Below, one piece after another: positions 20,801-32,800 of a DNA stretch of 64,000 nt (position 1 is the first letter of the stretch; every line of letters starts with the position of its first letter). The notes under the pieces were generated by a model. The model saw nothing but the letters and a program-made list of their open reading frames with translations, searched no databases and was not told the origin of the DNA. The position numbers and the translations under genes are program-made. The stretch is from Cervus elaphus (taxonomy: Eukaryota > Chordata > Mammalia > Artiodactyla > Cervidae), in assembly GCF_910594005.1 (NCBI RefSeq), contig NC_057828.1:8320235-8384234 (forward strand), read 5' to 3'.

Positions 20801-23800
20801 GCAGCCCCTTCTGAGCTGAGGTTTTGGAGGTTGTGATGGATGGCAGGAAGATGGTGGGCTCAGCAGTTGCTACTGAAGATGCCCTGGAAACTTGGGGGCG
20901 GTGGGTGATGGAGGGGGTGGGGGAGGCCTGGTGTGCTTGAGGAGAGTCGGTCCTTTGAGCTGGTGTGGTTACTGCAGGACAGAGCAGGAAAAAGTGACCT
21001 TCCATATCCATACTCTAGTCTCCAGTAGCCTTGGGTCAACCATTTCTTTCCTGAACACATTCTTCCCTTTTAGGTAGACTACTTTTGTTCTTGCAATCCA
21101 CATTGTCTGAAATGCCTTCTGAATATGCCATTTACACCTAGTCCCTTCTGTCTATATTTGCTTCAACCTCCATTTCCTACAGAAAGTCTTCCCTGGCTTC
21201 CCAGGCAGAAGAGCTTTCCCTTCTGTTAACCATGGAGGAAACTTGATTGTAGTTCAGTTTCCACCCTGACTTGTATCTATGTGTTTGTCTATTCTCCCCC
21301 ATTCCACACCTGCCAGTCACAACCTTGGGTATATAATGAGCTCAGTGACATTATCCCCCTCTCAAGGGCCAGCAGAGTCCTCCTGTGTAACAATATTCAA
21401 CTAATGGGAACATGTGAGGATACGGTGGAAACATTGTATATCAAAATGCATTCAAGACAGAAAAGTGATAGAAGTATAAAAGTATCATAATTATTATTAA
21501 TCTTATTGTCACAAAATAGAGCTGCTAAATTACTGTGTGCCATCAAATGGAAGATAACCCTATGGGGAGCAGAAGGCAGGAGGACTTCTGGCTGGGAAGC
21601 GTCTGCCTAGTCATGGTTTCCTAGTCATTCAGAGAAGAGCTAGATTTTGTGAATGGAGCATAACTTCATTCATTATGCTCGGCGCCACCTGGCGGTGATG
21701 CTTAAGTACTGCAACTAGTGCCAAGTGGCTGAGGGATAGGCTGGAAAGTCTTGGGATGCAGATCTCAAGGAGGGTCCCTCTCCCAAGACAGGGAAATACA
21801 AATGTGAGACTCAGCTCTGCTCTGCCAACCACTGTATGAACTGAACACATATCCCCTTGTCCACTTTCACAATAGCATAGAATTTCCCCCGCTTCCCCTG
21901 CCCTAGCTTTAGGGAACTGACCTTTGGATATGAATTCTAAAGAACTGGCATGTGCAGGCATCTGGAACCAAGGAGGCATGTGCATTTGTAGAAATCTATG
22001 AAACCATGCTGGAGGCTCAGGCGTCGGTGCTTCTTCCCAGGATGGCTCGTAAACTACCAAAGGCAAGAGAAGCCCATTGGTGGTCTCCGGCGTCAGCCTG
22101 AGGCCCAGGGGAGGGACTGCTGGCCTGAGTTGAGGCTGACTCAGCCAGGGTAGACAGCAATAAGGGGATGCAGACGTGGTGCCCATGAGAGGAGCAGAAA
22201 AGTAACTGGGCTGGGGTCTTCCCTGGAAAAAAATCCTCTTTCACCCTAACGCAGTGGGCATTCTCTGCAGAATCAGAGAGCATTGGGAACCTAGATTATT
22301 GAGTGAGTACTGTGTATGTCTGAGGAAGTCAGGGGAGAAAGAAAGGAGAAAGGTGGGATTCTGGAGCGACAAGGAAAGGATCGTATAAAGTAACAAATTT
22401 GGCCATCAACTGTGGCTTGAGAAATGATTGTCTTTGCTTTACATTTATCCCTGATATGTCTCATGGAACAATTATGGGGCTGCTTATGTCCTTTTGCTTC
22501 CAGTTTCCTCCAGTCTCAGCACCTCTCCTCAATTTCACCCCCACCCCCCACCTTGGCTCGTGACCCGGGAAGGGTGGGCGCGGTGCCACGGGGGCGCACT
22601 GATCCTGTTCCTTTCTTACGGCTTGGATACAGAATCTGGTGGATCATGAAGTTCAATGACTCTATGCGGTTACAGCCCCATGGATCCCAGTTTCTACTGG
22701 ACTAGCTAGTAGGGGAGCAGCGTTAGGGTGTGGGGACTGCTGCGGCCCCATGCTTGTCCCAGCCTTCCCAAGTGACAACGTTTCCTGGGTGTCCTGAGCC
22801 TCCATCGAGTGGGGCACCTACCGCTGTGAACAGTCAGGGTGATCTGCTGGGTCTTGCCTTGGTCTGTGTTCCGGCCCACCCCACAGGCATAGACCCCACT
22901 ATCACTCTTGGCCAGCTCTGTCATCTCCACCAGGAACAGATTCCTGTCCGGATGCTGCTCCAGGGTCACTCGGTGCTTGAATTCTTCCCTGACGAATTTG
23001 CTGCTGGACACCACGGTGGTGCATCTTCCAGACTCGCCAATGGTCCGGCACAGATATATCCTCACATGCGTTTCAGGAAGTGGGCACTCGATGGTAATTG
23101 ACCCTCCCAGCATTCCCTCCATCTTTACTTCTGGAAGGACCTTCAGGGCTCCGACTACTGCAGGAAGCGGGAGTTAGTGAGAGGAAGCCCCATCCCCAGC
23201 CATGTCCCCAACACAGCCCTGTTTCCAACCTGGGCCCCAGGGCAACCTCAAACTCATCCCTGCATCCAGCTCCATCCCCGTGAGCAGCCCTGTGCCTCCC
23301 TGATGTCTAGCCCTAGCTGCACCCACAGCCTCTTTCCATCCTCAGCCCTGTTAACCGCCTTGGTCCATCCCTAGCTCGACGCCCGAGGCTCAGTCTCTCC
23401 CCAGCCCAAGACATCATGTAGCCCTCTGGCTTATCATCAAACCTGAACCTCTATGGACCCAGACACCAACTCCCTGAGAATCTAGTAAAAATGTCCACCC
23501 CACTCCAGGGGAGGTGCCATGGTGAACCCCTCCCCCCCCGCCAACCAGCACATGACCCCCGAGTGACTTCACTGTGGTGCCAGGAGGCATGGTGAAATTC
23601 ACTGCAACAGGTTTTTCTGTCTAGTTTTGTTTCACTTGGATCCATCCAACCAAAACAACTCTTTCCCCTCCAGTTGTTTTTTAATTCAATCATTAACAGG
23701 TATCTATTGAATCACGTTCATGTGACAAGCTAGCTGACATCTCTCCCTCACAGGATGAGTCACTTACTGAGTGATACAAATCGATGGCAAAGTGTAATAA

Positions 23801-26800
23801 ATCCCATGGCGTGGATACATAGGGATCTTTGGAAGCAGCAAGCAGAGTGCCTGATCCAGGCTGCCACGGAGGGGAGTTTGAGGAAGGCTTTCTGGCAGAA
23901 GGGACGTGTAAGCTGTGGCCTGAAGGATTGGGTGTGGAGGGCTAAGAGAATGATGGTCATCCTCACCGAAGGAGGGAATACAGAGGGAAACAAGAGTGTG
24001 TTTGAGCGTGTGCACACCTGCTATGTGCCTTGGGGCTGGCGTGGAGCAGGGAGGAGTGAACAGTGTGGTTCCTGAGTCCCTGACATCAGTAAGCTTATGC
24101 GCGGTGGAGAGAAGGTGGGTCTAAGCTGGAGAACAGGGTAAGGCCGGCTATGATTGTCAACTAAGTGGGTCCAACAAGCGTCTGTATATTTCTGGGAAGA
24201 TGATTCAGAGGATGGAGTGTGTGTGTTGGGGTGAGGCTGGGGGGACTGGGGTGAAGGAGAAACCCTTCTAGACAGTGAGAATTGGCCCCATAAAGCCTAA
24301 GAGAGGAGAGGGGTCATGACGCGTTCATGGGGAGGTGGGGATGTTCGCAAGCTTCCGGAAATTCATCTGCAGAGCACACATTTAGAATCGCTCTGCGGAG
24401 TCAGGGGAAGAAGTGGGGCTGCAGGCTTCTAGATGCGCTGAGCAGGACATTCTGGGGGGAGGGAAGGATGGGGATGCCCGGAGAGAGGAGGAAATAACCA
24501 TGAGAACATGAGACAGGGTGCAGGAGGCTAGAGAAGGGCTAGCAGGGGAGCGTTCACGGGAGTTCGTGTCTGGATGTGCAGCTGGTGAGCACAGAAGGGA
24601 GGAGCAGGGGGGGCTGCCAGGCACGTGTGAGCTGACGCGAAAGCCCTCACGCCGATCACCCACCTCTGCTTTAAACACCCTGGAAACTGAGATGAGGGAG
24701 GCAGCCCTGTGACTGGAACATGCCAACGGAAGGGTGACCCGTTCAAAGGACAAAGACCCAACCAAGGGGCTGGGGGAATCCCCCATGTGTCCAGAGGGAC
24801 CACATACACCTGTGTGCAAAGCTCGGCTCTGAGAGGGAGCACGCAAATGTTTCCAGACCAACTCAGCCAAAAAGGGCACGCCGGCTGCCTCCTCAAGGGT
24901 AAGGCGCTGTAAAATGGGCAGAGGCAAGGCAGAGCCGAGAGGGGTCATGACACGCGTGGACACCTCCAGCGGCCTCTCTCTACCCTGGGGGGCACTGCGG
25001 GTCACCCTCTGGCTTGCCCAGGTCCTACGTTACGTACTGTATGTTTGTATTGCCCAAAACTCATGTGTTGAAGCTCCCGTGTAAGAGTGGGGCCTTTGGA
25101 GGCAGGGAGGGTTAGATGAGGTTATGGGGCTGCAGCCCTCAAAATGAGGTCAGTGTCCTTATTCTATTCACACAGGAGCATGGGAGCACAGAGGGAGATG
25201 GTAGGTAGCCTTCTGCAAACCAGGAAGAGGGCCCTCGCAAAAACCGTATCTGCCAGCACCCTGATCTAGGACTTCTGGTTCCCTGAACTGTGAGAAATAA
25301 ATGTCTATTATGGAAGCCACACGATCTATGACACTTTGTTACAGCAACCAGTGCTGACTGGGACATCCTTAGTGTGCAAACTTTGGATGGATGAAGCACA
25401 AGGAAAGCTGCTGGGTTCACTGAGCCCTGGTCCCAGGGAAGCATTCATTGGCAAGGTGAAAATGACCAGATTCTGCTCTCCTTGGAGTTCATAATAGCTT
25501 CTAACCACAAGCAGACTTCCCAAATAGAAAAAAAGATGGATACAACCTCCATTTGGAGGTTTGGAACTTAGGCACAGTGTACATAAGACTCCTGTGGAGG
25601 AACTTGCTAGGATGCAGATGACCTGGTCCTGCCCTTCAGCAAGATGATTATATCTGCTTAGAACGGGTGAGTATATCTGCTTACGAATCTGCATTTTTAG
25701 GTAAGCAACCCAGGTGCCCTTGAATTTTTGCAATTTTGAGCCCCATGATTACATTTCCAGATGATTCCAGGGAAGGAAGGGAGGAGTAGAAGTAGATATA
25801 GAGGAATCAACCTGTTTAATATTGATGGTTTAGAGAAACCGTGGTGTGTCATTAATCTCTGAATCAGTGATTTGATTTTCAGTGGTGATGGTAGGGGAGA
25901 GGGATATATGTGGTATAAAAAGTCACTCTCAACATGTAATTGGATATAAATATATGTTTGAAATGGGCTTCCCTGGTAGCTCAGCTGGTAAAGAATCCAA
26001 CTGCAATGCAGGAGACCCTGGTTCGATTCCTGGGTTGGGAGGATCCCCTGGAGAAGGGATAGGCTACCCACTCCAGTATTCTTGGGTTTCCCTGGTGATT
26101 CAGTTGGTAATGAATCCACCTGCAATGGGGAAGACCTGAGTTCCATCCCTGGGTTGGGAAGATCCCCTGGAGGAGTGCATGGCAACCCACTCAACCCACT
26201 TTAGTATTCTTGCCTGGAGAATCCCCACGGACAGAGGAGCCTGGCGGGCTACAGTCCATGGGGTTGCAAAGAGTCAGACATGACTGAACAGCTAAGTACA
26301 GCACAGTATATGTTTGAAACATGGAAAACAATCTTGTTTTTGTAATACAAAATAAGGTTTAGGCCCCAAGGCCTTGGCTGTGGCTGTGCTCTGGGAATAG
26401 ACTGGATTCTGCATGGTGGTGATTTTCTAGGCAAGAGAGGTGATGAGGACCCTATCGACTCCAGTCACAGCAGGATCTCTGGAAGAAGGAAGCTGACCTG
26501 AGAGCTTTATGTTTATTAGATGGAGCAGGGCTCTTAAAAAAAAAAAAATGAGAAACATCCCAAGCGGCTTCCCACTTCTGCTCACACTGACTTGGGCATG
26601 TCCAGGCCTGCTGTTGGCCTTGGTCCAGTTGCTGTGAAAGGAGCATCTGCTGTCTCTCAAAAGCCAGTCCTTTCCCCTGTCTCCTGAGTCCATCTCCTGA
26701 GTCCTCTCCTGCAATCACCCCCTTTCTTTGCTTGCCTTGCTGGTTCCTCTCTTCCAGCGTCAACACAGCTCACGCATATGCCCTGATGATAATGCCCATA

Positions 26801-29800
26801 TTGGAAAACCCCTCAGCCGACACTCCCCCTCCCCTTCAGCTGCAACCACCCCTCTCCTGTTCTCTTTCTCAAAACCACTGAATCCAATCCCACGTCTCCT
26901 AGTTCCTTTTCCACCCACATCTGTCAGTATTTTGTCTCCAATATTCCACTGATACTGCGCCAGTCAAGGTCACCAAAACTTTCCTTGTTGCCACGTTGGA
27001 TGGTCACTTCTTTGTCTTCTTTTTTTTTCTCATCCTCTTGGCAGCATTTGGTGGGATAGAGCCTTCCTGCCTGGAAATTCTTTCTTGGCTTCCCTGACAT
27101 CACTCTCTCAGTGGCTGCTCTTTGCCATCTCCTTACTTCTCCTTATCTGTTCACTTACTTCTCTTCCTCACTTACTTCTTTGCCTCCTTCCTTATGCACG
27201 GCTCCTCCTCTCTCAGTTCTGCGCCACCCCAGGGCCTGGCCCTGGGCCTGGCCTCTTCTCTGTTCCCCTGGGTCTCCCCCCAGGAGCTCGCTGACTCCCA
27301 TGGCCTTTGGTGCCAACTCTGTGTAGATCTCAGCACTGGGTGCATCTCCAGCTTTGTCTGTACCTCTGAGCTCCAGACTTGCCTCTTGGGCCCCTCCACT
27401 TGGATTTAGCTCAGACATCTAAGATATATTTCACACTTACAGTGGTACAAGGAAAGAAAAAAAAAAAAAAAAAAAAAAACCTCTTGATTTCTCCTCCAAA
27501 TCCTGTTGTTTTATAAGCTCTTTCTATTTCCGAAAAAAGCGTCAACATCCATCCAAGTGCTGAAGCCCCAGAGTCATCCTCATATTAAAGAATTAAGGGT
27601 AAGTTTTAGGTGTGTGTATGTGTAGTCTGTCACAGCATCAAGTGTGTGCATTCTTACTATTATAGGTCAAGGTAAAACCGGTTTGAAAGCCTACATCCTA
27701 CCCTACTGCCTTGCTTTACTGTGGACCTCCACCTCGGGCCCCAAGTGATGTGGCCTATAGTTCGTGCCTCATGCACTGGGTTCTGGGACCAGGGCCACCC
27801 CCATATTTGCAGGACCTGGGGCAGGAATACAAATAAGACCTAAATATCATAGTCTGAATAGTTTAAAGTTAACCACCAGGCTAATAAACTGTTGCTGTTG
27901 TTAAGTTGCTCAATCGTGTCCGACTCCTTGCAACTCCATGGACCGTCGCCCACCAGGCTCCTCCATCCCCGGGACTCTCCAACATCTTGACAAATTTACG
28001 CACTCCTGGGATGTCCATTCCCACACATGCTGTGCAGGGGAAAACGGCCCCACGTTTTCTGCCTCCAGCTTCTGGCCCCTGTCCCTTCAGTTCTCATCCC
28101 TAGCCCCTGCCCACTCCACAACAGTCCTGGCATATACATGGTGGATGACCCAGCTTGCATGTATAAACTCCATCTCCTTCCCAAACAGCCACCTGAAGCC
28201 ACCCTTTTACAGGCCAGGAGACAATCCTAGGATAGAAGACCCAGGGTGGTGTTGCAGAGTCACCGAAGGTGGATTCAGAGTCACTTGGACAGGGAATTTG
28301 AGGTCTAGCAGAGTGCGTGTGGATGTGGGCTTGGGGTAAGCACATCCTTTCGGGTCTTGAACTCCTCACCCCATGGGGACTGGCACCAGTGGAGAAGAAC
28401 AAAGCCCAGAGCAAGGACCCTTCTGGAAGAATAGTCATATTGCTCTGGACAGACTGCTGGACCACAATGCAGGTACCCTTCACTTCTAGACATCTCCCAC
28501 TTTCACCCAATCCCTCTTCCCTCCCAGGCCTAAGTTTGGTTAACCATCCACTGTGCTCACCCATGTCCTACTTCCTGTCACAGAGTCTATTTCATTAAAA
28601 CTTCATTCCTTTGGGCTTTTAGGGACTTCCAACATTTGACTCAAACATTTGCCTTTCTTCAAAACTCCAGCCATTTCTAATTTTGTTAATTTGGTTCTTC
28701 TCTCTTTGTTTCTTAATGAGTCTTGCTAATGGTTTGTCAATTTTGTTTATTTTTTCAAAAAACCAGCTTTTAGCTTTGTTGATTTTTGCTATGGTCTCTT
28801 TGGTTTCTATTGCATTTATTTCTGCCTTAATTTTTAAGATTTCTTTCCTTCTGCTAACCCTGGGGTTCTTCATTTCTTCCTTCTCTAATTGCTTTAGGTG
28901 TAGAGTTAGGTTATTTATTTGGCTTTTTTCTTGTTTCTTGATGTAAGCCTGTAATGCTATGAACCTTCCCCTTAGCACTGCTTTTACAGTGTCCCATAGG
29001 TTTTGGGTTGTTGTGTTTTCATTTTCATTCATTTCTATACATATTTTAATTTCTTTTTTGATTTCTTCTATGATTTGTTGGTTATTCAGAAGCGTGTTGT
29101 TTAGCCTCCATATGTTTGAAGTTTTAACAATTTTTTTCCTGTAATTGAGATTTAATCTTACTGCACTGTGGTCAGAAAAGATGACTGGAATGATTTCAAT
29201 TTTTTTGAATTTTCCAAGACTAGATTTATGGCCCAGGATGTGATCTATTCTGGAGAAGGTTCCGTGTGCACTTGAGAAAAAGGTGAAATTGCTTGTTTTG
29301 GGGTGAAATGTCCTATAGATATCAATTAGGTCTAGCTGGTCCATTGTGTCATTTAAAGTTTGTGTTTCCTTGTTAATTTTCTGTTTAGTTGATCTATCCA
29401 TAGTTGTGAGTGGGGTATTAAAGTCTCCCACTATTATTGTGTTACTATTAATTTCCTCTTTCATACTCGTTAGTGTTTGCCGTACATATTGCGGTGCTCC
29501 TATGTTGGGTGCATATATATTTATAATTGTTATATCTTCTTCTTGGATTGATCAATTAGAAATGAAAATGGAGAGATCACAACAGACAACACTGAAATAC
29601 AAAGGATCATAAGAGACTACTACCAGCAGCTCTATGCCAATAAAATGGACAACTTGGATGAAATGGACAAATTCTTAGAAAAGTATAACTTTCCAAAACT
29701 GAACCAGGAAGAAATAGAAGATCTTAACAGACCCATCACAGGCAAGGAAATCGAAACTGTAATCAAAAATCTTCCAGCAAACAAAAGCCCAGGACCAGAT

Positions 29801-32800
29801 GGCTTCACAGCTGAATTCTACCAAAAATTTAGAGAAGAGCTAACACCTACCTTACTCAAACTCTTCCAGAAAATTGCAGAAGAAGGTAAACTTCCAAACT
29901 CATTCTATGAGGCCACCATCACCCTAATTCCAAAACCTGACAAAGATGCCACAAAAAAAGAAAACTACAGGCCAATATCACTGATGAACATAGATGCAAA
30001 AATCCTTAACAAAATTCTAGCAAAAAGAATCCAACAACATATTAAAAAAATCATACACCACGACCAAGTGGGCTTTATCCCAGGAATGCAAGGATTCTTC
30101 AATATCCGCAAATCAATCAATGTAATACACCACATTAACAAATTGAAAGATAAAAACCATATGATTATCTCAATAGATGCAGAGAAAGCCTTTGACAAAA
30201 TTCAACACTCATTTATGATTAAAACTCTCCAAAAAGCAGGAATAGAAGGAACATACCTCAACATAATAAAAGCTATATATGACAAACCCACAGCAAGCAT
30301 CACCCTCAATGGTGAAAAATTGAAGGCATTTCCCCTGAAATCAGGAACAAGACAAGGGTGCCCACTCTCACCACTACTGTTCAACATAGTGTTGGAAGTT
30401 TTGGCCACAGCAATCAGAGCAGAAAAAGAAGTAAAAGGAATCCAGATAGGAAAAGAAGAAGTGAAACTCTCACTGTTTGCAGATGACATGATCCTCTACA
30501 TAGAAAACCCTAAAGACTCTTCCAGAAAATTACTAGAGCTAATCAATGAATATAGTAAAGTTGCAGGATATAAAATTAACACACAGAAATCCCTTGCATT
30601 CCTATACACTAACAGTGAGAAAACAGAAAGAGAAATTAAGGAAACAATATCATTCACCATTGCAACAAAAAGAATAAAATACTTAGGAGTATATCTACCT
30701 AAAGAAACAAAAGACCTATACATAGAAAACTATAAAACACTGATGAAAGAAATCAAAGAGGACACAAACAGATGGAGAAACATACCGTGTTCATGGATTG
30801 GAAGAATCAATATTGTCAAAATGGCTATTCTACCCAAAGCAATCTATAGATTCAATGCAATCCCTATCAAGCTACCAACGGTATTTTTCACAGAACTAGA
30901 CCAAAGAATTTCACAATTTGTATGGAAATACAAAAAACCTCGAATAGCCAAAGTAATCTTGAGAAAGAAGAATGGAACTGGAGGAATCAACCTTCCTGAC
31001 TTCAGACTCTACTACAAAGCCACAGTCATCAAGACAGTGTGGTACTGGCACAAAGACAGAAATATAGACCAATGGAACAGAATAGAAAGCCCAGAGATAA
31101 ATCCACGAACCTATGGACACCTTATCTTTGACAAAGGAGGCAAGGATATACAATGGAAAAAAGACAACCTCTTTAACAAGTGGTGCTGGGAAAACTGGTC
31201 AACCACTTGTAAAAGAATGAAAGTAGAACACTTTCTAACACCATACACAAAAATAAACTCAAAATGGATTAAAGATCTAAATGTAAGACCAGAAACTATA
31301 AAACTCCTAGAGGAGAACATAGGCAAAACACTCTCCGACATAAATCACAGCAAGATCCTCTATGACCCACCTCCCAGAATATTGGAAATAAAAGCAAAAC
31401 TAAACAAATGGGACCTAATGAAACTTAAAAGCTTTTGCACTACAAAGGAAACTATAAGCAAGGTGAAAAGACAGCCGTCAGATTGGGAGAAAATAATAGC
31501 AAATGAAGCAACAGACAAAGGATTAATCTCAAAAATATACAAGCAACTCCTGCAGCTCAATTCCAGAAAAATAAATGACCCAATCAAAAAATGGGCCAGA
31601 GAACTAAACAGACATTTCTCCAAAGAAGACATACAGATGGCTAACAAACACATGAAAAGATGCTCAACATCACTCATTATTAGAGAAATGCAAATCAAAA
31701 CCACAATGAGGTACCATTACACACCAGTCAGGATGGCTGCTATCCAAAAGTCTACAAGCAATAAATGCTGGAGAGGCTGTGGAGAAAAGGGAACCCTCTT
31801 ACACTGTTGGTGGGAATGCAAACTAGTACAGCCACTATGGAAAACAGTGTGGAGATTTCTTAAAAAACTGGAAATAGAACTGCCATATGACCCAGCAATA
31901 CCACTTCTGGACATACACACTGAGGAAACCAGATCTGAAAGAGACACATGCACCCCAATGTTCATCGCAGCACTGTTTATAATAGCCAGGACATGGAAGC
32001 AACCTAGATGCCCATCAGCAGATGAATGGATAAGGAAGCTGTGGTACATATACACCATGGAATTTTACTCAGCCGTCAAAAAGAATTCATTTGAACCAGT
32101 CCTAATGAGATGGATGAAACTGGAGCCCCTTATACAGAGTGAAGTAAGCCAGAAAGATAAAGAACATTACAGCATACTAACACATATATATGGAATTTAG
32201 AAAGATGGTTAACGATGGCCCTATATGCAAAACAGAAAAAGAGACACAGAAATACAGAACAGACTTTTGGACTCTGTGGGAGAAGGTGAGGGTGGGATGT
32301 TTCAAAAGAACAGCATGTATACTATCTATGGTGAAACAGATCACCAGCCCAGGTGGGATGCATGAGACAAGTGCTCAGGCCTGGTGCACTGGGAGGACCC
32401 AGAGGAATCGGGTGGAGAGGGAGATGGGAGGGGGGATCGGGATGGGGAATAAGTGTAAATCTATGGCTGATTCATATCAATGTATGACAAAACCCACTGA
32501 AATGTTGTGAAGTAATTAGCCTCCAACTAATAAAAAAATTAAAAAAAAAAAAATAATAAAATGAAAAAAAAAAAAAAAAAAAAACTCCAGCCATCACAAA
32601 GAAAGCAAGTATGAATAAACAACTACTCTGACCCCCAAAAAACTTACCACTGAATCAATAAAATATTGAGGCTCAAGAGAAGGGGCTCTGGAAAGTGTAG
32701 AGAAGGAGGTGGACGTTGAGATGGGCTTGAAGGGCCGCATCAGTGGTGGAGGTGAGGGGAAGGGTGTTCCTGGCAGAAGGAACGGCAGGAGCAAGGGCGT

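Noticed and set aside
29645..32200. Long reverse transcriptase frame as a domesticated gene
   Set aside because: It sits inside an L1 with target duplications, poly-A tail and 5' inversion. There is no sign of selection or a separate promoter.
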